Of a DNA stretch of 64,000 nucleotides, positions 59,177 through 64,000 are shown piece after piece. Under the pieces are notes generated by a model that ran no database searches, was not told the origin of the DNA, and saw only the letters and a program-made list of their open reading frames with translations. This DNA is from Actinacidiphila yanglinensis (lineage in GTDB: Bacteria > Actinomycetota > Actinomycetes > Streptomycetales > Streptomycetaceae). The translations under genes were made by a program, and so were the position numbers. The stretch spans positions 1-64,000 of the forward strand of contig NZ_FNVU01000010.1 of NCBI RefSeq assembly GCF_900107965.1. Direction: 5' to 3'. Numbering within the stretch: the first letter of the stretch is position 1; every line of letters begins with the position of its first letter.

Positions 59177-60525
59177 CGACGCCGTCCCCGCGGCCGGACG
59201 ACCCGCGGGCAACGCCCCCTGCCGGCAGCGGTGAGGGGCCGGCTGCACGGTCGGTGGCGCCCGGGCAGGCCCCGCCGTCGGGTGCGGAGCCGGGCGTGCC
59301 CGAGCAGGTACCCCCGCCGGGCGCCGAAGCGGTCGTGCCCCCGCCCGGAACGGCCGCCGATCCCGCGCCGGCCACCCCGGGGCAGCGCGGGAGTGCGGGG
59401 GAGGACGGGTCCGCAGGCGCGCCCGCGCCCGTGGAAACCGTATACAGCGCCGCGGAAGCCGTATACAACCGCGCACCCCGCGCGAACCGTTCCGCGGGCT
59501 CGGCCGCTTCCTCCGTGGTGGCGCTGCTGCGGCGGACGGCCACCGTCGCGCTGCTGCTGGCCCTCATCCCGGTCGCGGGCGCGGTGCTGGTGGCCGTGAC
59601 CGTCCTCGGCGCTCCCGTCTCCTCGCTCACGCGGGGGCCGTGGCGGCAGACCCGGTTCACCGGTTTCGCGCTGCTGTACCTCCTCGTGGACCTGGCCGGA
59701 CTCGCCCTGGCGACGGCGCTGTTCCTCCGGGATCCGTGCGCGACCCCGGCCGCCCGCGGCAGGCGGCAGGTGACGGCGTTCGCCGCGCTGGCCCGGCTGC
59801 TGGCCCTGTTGCGCCGCACCGCCGCACGCGTCTTCCGGCTCAGGGTCGAGATCACCCCCGCGCTCCCTCCGCGCGACGGCCCGCATCGGACGCCGCTGCT
59901 CGTCCTGGTCCGCCACGCGGGCCTCGGCGACTCCTTCCTGCTGCTCCAGGTCCTGCTCACCGAGGCGGGCCTGCTCCCGCACACCGTGCTCAAGGGCATG
60001 CTGCGCGCGGACCCCTGCCTCGACGTGCTGCTGGGTCGCGTACCGCACCGCTTCCTGCCGCCCGCTTCCGGCACCGCCACGGACGGCATCGCCTCCCTCG
60101 CGGCGGGACTGCGCGCCGGGGACGCGCTCGTCCTCTTCCCGGAGGGCGGCAACTTCACCCCGCGCCGCCACCGCCGGGCGATCGCCGGGCTGCGCCGCCG
60201 CGGCCTGCGGCGGCGGGCCGACCGCGCCTCCCGGCTGCACTACGTCCTGCCGCCGCGCGACGGCGGGGCGCTGGCCGCGCTCGCGGCCGCACCGACCGCG
60301 GACGTCGTCTTCGTCACGCACGCGGGGCTCGACATCATCGACTCCCCACGCGCCGCTTGGTCCGCGCTGCCCCTGCGGCGTCCGGTGCGGGCGCACTGGT
60401 GGCGCATACCCGCCGCGGCCGTCCCGCCCGGCCAGGAGGCCCGCAGCGAGTGGCTGCTCGCCCAGTGGGAACGCGTCGACCGCTGGACCGCGGCCCACGC
60501 GGTCGCGCAGACCCCGCATGTCTGA
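59173..60525 (+). CDS. membrane acyltransferase, PlsC-like
   Basis: A 450-residue protein. The first 100 residues are Pro/Gly/Ala-rich and disordered, followed by two hydrophobic segments (TVALLLALIPVAGAVLVAV and FALLYLLVDLAGLALATALF) and the acyltransferase domain. The catalytic H-X4-D is HAGLGD in LVRHAGLGDSFLLLQ and the second motif is LFPEGGNFTPRR, matching the usual FPEG. It should transfer acyl groups to lysophospholipid or a related acceptor. Overlap with the patatin stop (ATGA) means the two are coupled; deacylation and reacylation together point to lipid remodelling. Confidence 0.82.
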   Translation: MTTPSPRPDDPRATPPAGSGEGPAARSVAPGQAPPSGAEPGVPEQVPPPGAEAVVPPPGTAADPAPATPGQRGSAGEDGSAGAPAPVETVYSAAEAVYNRAPRANRSAGSAASSVVALLRRTATVALLLALIPVAGAVLVAVTVLGAPVSSLTRGPWRQTRFTGFALLYLLVDLAGLALATALFLRDPCATPAARGRRQVTAFAALARLLALLRRTAARVFRLRVEITPALPPRDGPHRTPLLVLVRHAGLGDSFLLLQVLLTEAGLLPHTVLKGMLRADPCLDVLLGRVPHRFLPPASGTATDGIASLAAGLRAGDALVLFPEGGNFTPRRHRRAIAGLRRRGLRRRADRASRLHYVLPPRDGGALAALAAAPTADVVFVTHAGLDIIDSPRAAWSALPLRRPVRAHWWRIPAAAVPPGQEARSEWLLAQWERVDRWTAAHAVAQTPHV

Positions 60526-60603
60526 CGGAACGTCACCGAGCGTGCCGTGAGCGTTTTCCGCGTGCCTGACTAGTGACATCGAGGTCGGGTGTTGCTTGAA
60601 TGC

Positions 60604-60617
60604 GGCAAGCGCTTTCC
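60604..60617. promoter_or_regulatory. LacI-type operator in the PL8 leader
   Basis: AAGCGCTT (60607-60614) is perfect, and the flanking GG/CC extend it with one mismatched pair. It lies 28 bp before the PL8 start and just upstream of its ribosome binding site. Confidence 0.5.
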
Positions 60618-60644
60618 ACCGCCCGCCCCCTGGAGGGTTCCGCC

Positions 60645-63236
60645 GTGCAGATCTCCCGTCGTGCCCTGCTCGCCGCGGTTCCGGCGACCGCCCTGCTGGC
60701 CGTGACGCAGCCGTCCCGCGCGTGGGCGGCCGGCGCCGGCGCGGCGGGCGGCCCGGCCGACCGCGCGACCGTACTGGCCAACACCGTCGACGTGTTCGCC
60801 GGCACCGACCAGTCCAACGCGCGGCCGGACGTCGCGGCCAAGACCGCCGCGATGGCCGCGACCGCCCGCACCCGGCTGACCGCCATGGACGCCGCGTCCG
60901 GCGGGGACGAGCTGTTCGGCGGCCTCGTCCTCGGCACCAGCGACCCCAACCTCACCTCGTCCTTCCAGTATCTGTACGAGATCGCGCTGGCCACCCGGGT
61001 GCCGGGCGGCGCCGCAGACCTGGTGGCCGACGCCGCCGTGCAGCAGCGCGTGGTGGACGGGATGGGCTGGCTGTACGACCACTACTTCGGGGACCAGGCA
61101 AGCGGTTACTACGGCAACTGGTTCAACTGGGAGATCGGGATCCCGCAGTACGCCACCAAGACGCTGATCCTGCTCAAGGACGCCGTCGCCGCCTCCTCCC
61201 GCCCCGACCTCGCCACGTCCTACGTCGCCGCGATGGACGGCTACCTGCGCAACGGCAAGGACGGCGACGTCGACCTCGACTCCCGCTTCCACACCGGCGC
61301 CAATCTCGCCGACATCACCACCGACCGGATGCTGCAGGGCGCGCTCCTCGACGACGACGCCAGGATCACCAAGGCCGTCGCGGACCAGATGACGGTGCTC
61401 GCCACCATCGACCCCTACGCGCTCCAGCACGGCGTCACCGACGGCTTCTACGCCGACGGGTCGTACCTCCAGCACGCGTCCGTGGCCTACACCGGCTCCT
61501 ACGGCACCGGGCTGCTCACCCGGATCGTGCAGACCGTCAAACTCCTTGACGGCACCGCCTACTTGAGCGGAGCCGACCTGGTCGGTCCCGCGCGCGGCTG
61601 GGTCGCGAACAGCTTCGCGCCGCTGATCTTCGAGGGCTGGATGATGGAGGCGGTCAAGGGCCGGGCGGTCTCCCGCACCGGCACCGGGTACGCCGACGTC
61701 GGCACCGTCGTGGAGTCCGTGGTGGACCTGGCGTCGTACACCACGGGCGCGGACGCGGCGGCGCTGGCCGGGTACGCGAAGTTCGTCCACCAGGAGTCGC
61801 GTACGCCGGTGAACCCCGCGTCCTTCGTCTCCCCGGTCAGTGTCGCCCGGTACGCCGACATCCTCGCCGACCCCTCCGTGCCCGCCGCCGACCTCAATGC
61901 CCCCGCGCAGCACTCCGCGTTCAACGCCATGGACCGCGTCGTCCACCGCCGCCCCGGCTGGACCTTCACGCTGGCCCGCAGCTCCACCCGGATCAGCGGC
62001 TACGAGTACATGAGCGGCGAGAACCTGATGCCCTGGTTCCAGGGCGCCGGCGCGCACTACCTCTACCTCTCCGGCCAGGACCAGACGCAGGCGTTCGGCG
62101 TCGACTACTTCACCACCGTCTCGCCGTACGCCCTGGGCGGCGTGACCGCGCCGGTCGAGGAGCGCAAGACGGTCCCGGAGCTGTACGGCACGGCCTGGTA
62201 CGACAACCCGGCGGCCGGCTTCACCTCGTCGTCGGAGTCCCAGAACACCTACGTGTACTTCCCGCTGTCCACCAACGCCCATTCCGGCGGCGCGCGTTCG
62301 GGCGCGTACGGCACCTGCGGGCTGGTGCTGTCCGACGACGCCGCCTACGTCGCCGCCCACAACGGCACGCTGCCCTCCGACTTCGTCGCCTACCGCAACG
62401 CGCGCGCCACCAAGTCCTGGTACCTGTTCGACGACGAGATCGTGGTGCTCGCCGCAGGCGTCGGCGACGGTGCGGGCCGCGCGGTGACCACGACGTTCGA
62501 CACCCGCATCGCCGCGGCCTCGGACCCGGTCACGGTCTCCGGCGCGCTGCGCGACGGCAGCCCGTTCACCGGCCCCGGCACCGCCCCGCTGGCGTGGCTG
62601 CGCTATGCGGACACCGCCCAGGGCACCGCGATCGGGTACGTCCTGCTCGACGGTCCCGGCCAGGACCCGCACGCCCAGGTCCGGGTGGGCCTGGAGACCG
62701 TGACCCGCAGCCGGCAGGCCATCCGCACCTCCAACCCGAACACCGCGGTGACCAAGCAGGTCTTCTCCCTCGGCCACGACCAGCCGGCCGGCGACGCGCC
62801 CGCGTCGTTCGCGTACGCGCTGGTGCCGGGCGGGACCGAGAGCGCGCTGCGGTCGTACGGCACGGCCGGGGCGCCCGGGCACCGCGGGCCGCTGTCGGTG
62901 CTCGCCAACTCCACCGCGTTCCAGGCCGTCCGGCACGCCGGGCTCGGGATCACCGCGGCCAACGCGTTCACCCCCGGATCGCATCGCACCGGGGCGCTGG
63001 AGGTCGACGGCCCCGCCTCCGTGATCGTCCGCGAGCCGCGGGGCGGCGAGGTCTCCGTCTCGGTGGCCGACCCGACGACCGCGCGGGACACCGTCACCGT
63101 GACGTTGCGCGGGCGGCGGCTGCGCGTGGTGTCCGCCGACGACGGTGTCCGCGTCACCCGCGCCCAGGGTGCGACCCGGATCGAGGCCACCACCCGGCAC
63201 ACCTACGGCGCGACGTTGAACGTGACGCTGCGCTGA
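60645..63236 (+). CDS. Tat-secreted polysaccharide lyase family 8 enzyme
   Basis: An 863-residue secreted lyase of the hyaluronate/chondroitin/xanthan lyase family, cutting uronic-acid or pyruvylated glycan chains by beta-elimination. The Tat signal is SRRALLAAVPATALLAVTQP. The alpha-toroid has YGNWFNWEIGIPQYATKT and the catalytic LQHASVAYTGSYG, with His277 and Tyr286 at the nine-residue spacing seen in characterised PL8 enzymes. Beta-sandwich domains follow (YMSGENLMPWFQGAGAHYLY, KSWYLFDDEIVVLAAGV). The GTG at 60645 is chosen over an ATG at 60600 because GGAGGG is correctly placed and the ATG lies in an operator-like site. Substrate choice among hyaluronan, chondroitin and xanthan is open. 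Confidence 0.88.
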   Translation: MQISRRALLAAVPATALLAVTQPSRAWAAGAGAAGGPADRATVLANTVDVFAGTDQSNARPDVAAKTAAMAATARTRLTAMDAASGGDELFGGLVLGTSDPNLTSSFQYLYEIALATRVPGGAADLVADAAVQQRVVDGMGWLYDHYFGDQASGYYGNWFNWEIGIPQYATKTLILLKDAVAASSRPDLATSYVAAMDGYLRNGKDGDVDLDSRFHTGANLADITTDRMLQGALLDDDARITKAVADQMTVLATIDPYALQHGVTDGFYADGSYLQHASVAYTGSYGTGLLTRIVQTVKLLDGTAYLSGADLVGPARGWVANSFAPLIFEGWMMEAVKGRAVSRTGTGYADVGTVVESVVDLASYTTGADAAALAGYAKFVHQESRTPVNPASFVSPVSVARYADILADPSVPAADLNAPAQHSAFNAMDRVVHRRPGWTFTLARSSTRISGYEYMSGENLMPWFQGAGAHYLYLSGQDQTQAFGVDYFTTVSPYALGGVTAPVEERKTVPELYGTAWYDNPAAGFTSSSESQNTYVYFPLSTNAHSGGARSGAYGTCGLVLSDDAAYVAAHNGTLPSDFVAYRNARATKSWYLFDDEIVVLAAGVGDGAGRAVTTTFDTRIAAASDPVTVSGALRDGSPFTGPGTAPLAWLRYADTAQGTAIGYVLLDGPGQDPHAQVRVGLETVTRSRQAIRTSNPNTAVTKQVFSLGHDQPAGDAPASFAYALVPGGTESALRSYGTAGAPGHRGPLSVLANSTAFQAVRHAGLGITAANAFTPGSHRTGALEVDGPASVIVREPRGGEVSVSVADPTTARDTVTVTLRGRRLRVVSADDGVRVTRAQGATRIEATTRHTYGATLNVTLR

Positions 63237-64000
63237 GCCGGGTCGCCCGGGCGTTCCTGCGCGACGTGCTCCTCCCGTACTGCGCGCAGGAACGCCAGTG
63301 AGGCCGCCGGCGTGAGGGCGGTGTCCCGGAGCAGGTCGTAGGCGAGGCGCAGCGGTTCGACGTCCTCGGGTTCCTCGACGAGGTGGCCGCTCCAACTGCT
63401 CTGCGTGTAGGCGACGGTGTGGCCGTCCTCGAAGAAGATCAGTTCCAGGCAGCTGCGGATGTGGTGCGGTCCGGTGCCGAACGGGACGACGTGCAGCGAG
63501 ATGTCGGGCTGCTGCGCCACCTCGATCAGGTGCTCCAGTTGGGCGGTCCACGCCTGCGGGTCCCGCGCCCCGCGCCGCAGTACCGCCTCGTCGATCAGCG
63601 CCCGGTAGTGCACGGGGTTCGGTCCGGTGAGGCGGTCCTGCCGCTTGAGCCGGGCGGCGACCTGGGTGCCCAACTGCTCGACGCTGCGCGGCCGCGCGGA
63701 GCGGAGGTGTTCCTCGGCGTACTGCTTCGTCTGGAGCAGGTAGGGCACCGCGCTGACGGCGTACTCCTGGACGCTCACCGCGTCCGCCTCCAACGGGACC
63801 AGCCCGAGGAACGGGCGGTCCTTCGCCTCGCGTCGGGCCAGGTGCCACAGCTTCACCAGCAGGGTCCCGGTCCCGTACACCTTGTCCAGCGCGGCGGCCG
63901 CTTCGAGCGTGCCGAGTCGCGTGCCGCGCTCCAGCCGGTGCAGGTAGCTCTGCTCGTACATGCAGAGCGCCGCGAGTTGCACCAGGGTCAGCCCGGACTG
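63203..64000 (-). CDS. XRE-family regulator with DUF5753 (partial, 5' end outside)
   Basis: The gene is cut by the window edge; its first codons are missing. What remains starts inside the helix-turn-helix (LTLVQLAALCMYEQSYLHRL, ending the recognition helix) and continues into DUF5753, seen in LEADAVSVQEYAVSAVPYLL, LIDEAVLRRGARDPQAWTAQ and SLHVVPFGTGPHH. This architecture is abundant in Streptomyces as one half of regulator/DUF397 pairs. Its last 34 bases overlap the end of the PL8 gene on the opposite strand. Confidence 0.88.
   Translation of the reverse strand, partial: QSGLTLVQLAALCMYEQSYLHRLERGTRLGTLEAAAALDKVYGTGTLLVKLWHLARREAKDRPFLGLVPLEADAVSVQEYAVSAVPYLLQTKQYAEEHLRSARPRSVEQLGTQVAARLKRQDRLTGPNPVHYRALIDEAVLRRGARDPQAWTAQLEHLIEVAQQPDISLHVVPFGTGPHHIRSCLELIFFEDGHTVAYTQSSWSGHLVEEPEDVEPLRLAYDLLRDTALTPAASLAFLRAVREEHVAQERPGDPAQRSVTFNVAP

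Noticed and set aside
60524..60536. TGACGGAACGTCA inverted repeat at the acyltransferase stop
   Set aside because: Five-bp arms only and overlapping the stop codon; no support as operator or terminator.

Overview
The window reads as chromosomal DNA of a Streptomyces-type actinomycete. It is very GC-rich, genes are tightly packed with frequent GTG starts and ATGA/GTGA stop-start overlaps, many secreted proteins carry twin-arginine or lipoprotein signals, and actinomycete families (DUF5753 XRE regulator, DUF4916, DUF309) are present. No tRNA, rRNA, CRISPR array, transposase, integrase or phage gene was seen.

Almost everything is uptake and breakdown of complex glycans, arranged as a series of small independently regulated sugar loci. 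(1) 0-7 kb: a MalFG-type ABC transporter with its lipoprotein receptor, a LacI regulator and a GH35 beta-galactosidase. (2) 7-10.2 kb: a Gfo/Idh/MocA oxidoreductase fused to an aldo/keto reductase, overlapped by a second LacI regulator. (3) 10.2-14.4 kb: a GH106-like secreted glycosidase whose 3' end borders a 236-bp tandem duplication. (4) 14.7-19.2 kb: housekeeping-like genes (Mrp-type P-loop ATPase, FAD disulfide oxidoreductase, LysR regulator, SDR). (5) 19.7-25.1 kb: a modular GH87-like beta-helix glucanase, a secreted PHP-domain phosphoesterase and a DUF309 protein. (6) 25.1-39.5 kb: DUF2264 protein, a third LacI regulator and a D-2-hydroxyacid dehydrogenase on the minus strand, divergent from an LplB/YtcP-type ABC transporter whose receptor gene is translationally coupled to an M1 peptidase and a GH141-like beta-helix protein, followed by a Gfo/Idh oxidoreductase and a secreted unknown. 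(7) 39.5-49.4 kb: DUF4916 NUDIX protein, GH2 enzyme, divergent GtaA-like glutaminase-domain protein and a GH31 enzyme. (8) 49.5-57.4 kb: an L-rhamnose operon rhaT-P-Q-S-M, a FucI/AraA-like isomerase and rhaI. (9) 58.2-64 kb: a patatin/acyltransferase pair, a PL8 polysaccharide lyase and a partial XRE regulator.

The clearest thread is regulatory. LacI-type palindromes lie in front of most sugar loci. Four of them sit just downstream of near-identical promoters (TTGAYG-N17/18-YAGCRT at 436, 7011, 14472 minus and 29544 minus). One operator word, GTAAGCGATTRC, is shared by the DUF2264 gene and the divergent ABC/M1/GH141 operon and brackets the LacI gene between them, which suggests one regulon. 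A second word, TACAACGATGKA, occurs twice between the GH2 and GtaA/GH31 genes, and TGRAACGTYTCA-like sites occur twice upstream of the rhamnose operon. Rhamnose is imported, mutarotated and isomerised by genes here, but no rhamnulokinase or aldolase is present, so the pathway must be finished elsewhere. All functions are assigned from sequence motifs and remembered family features; no database search was possible.
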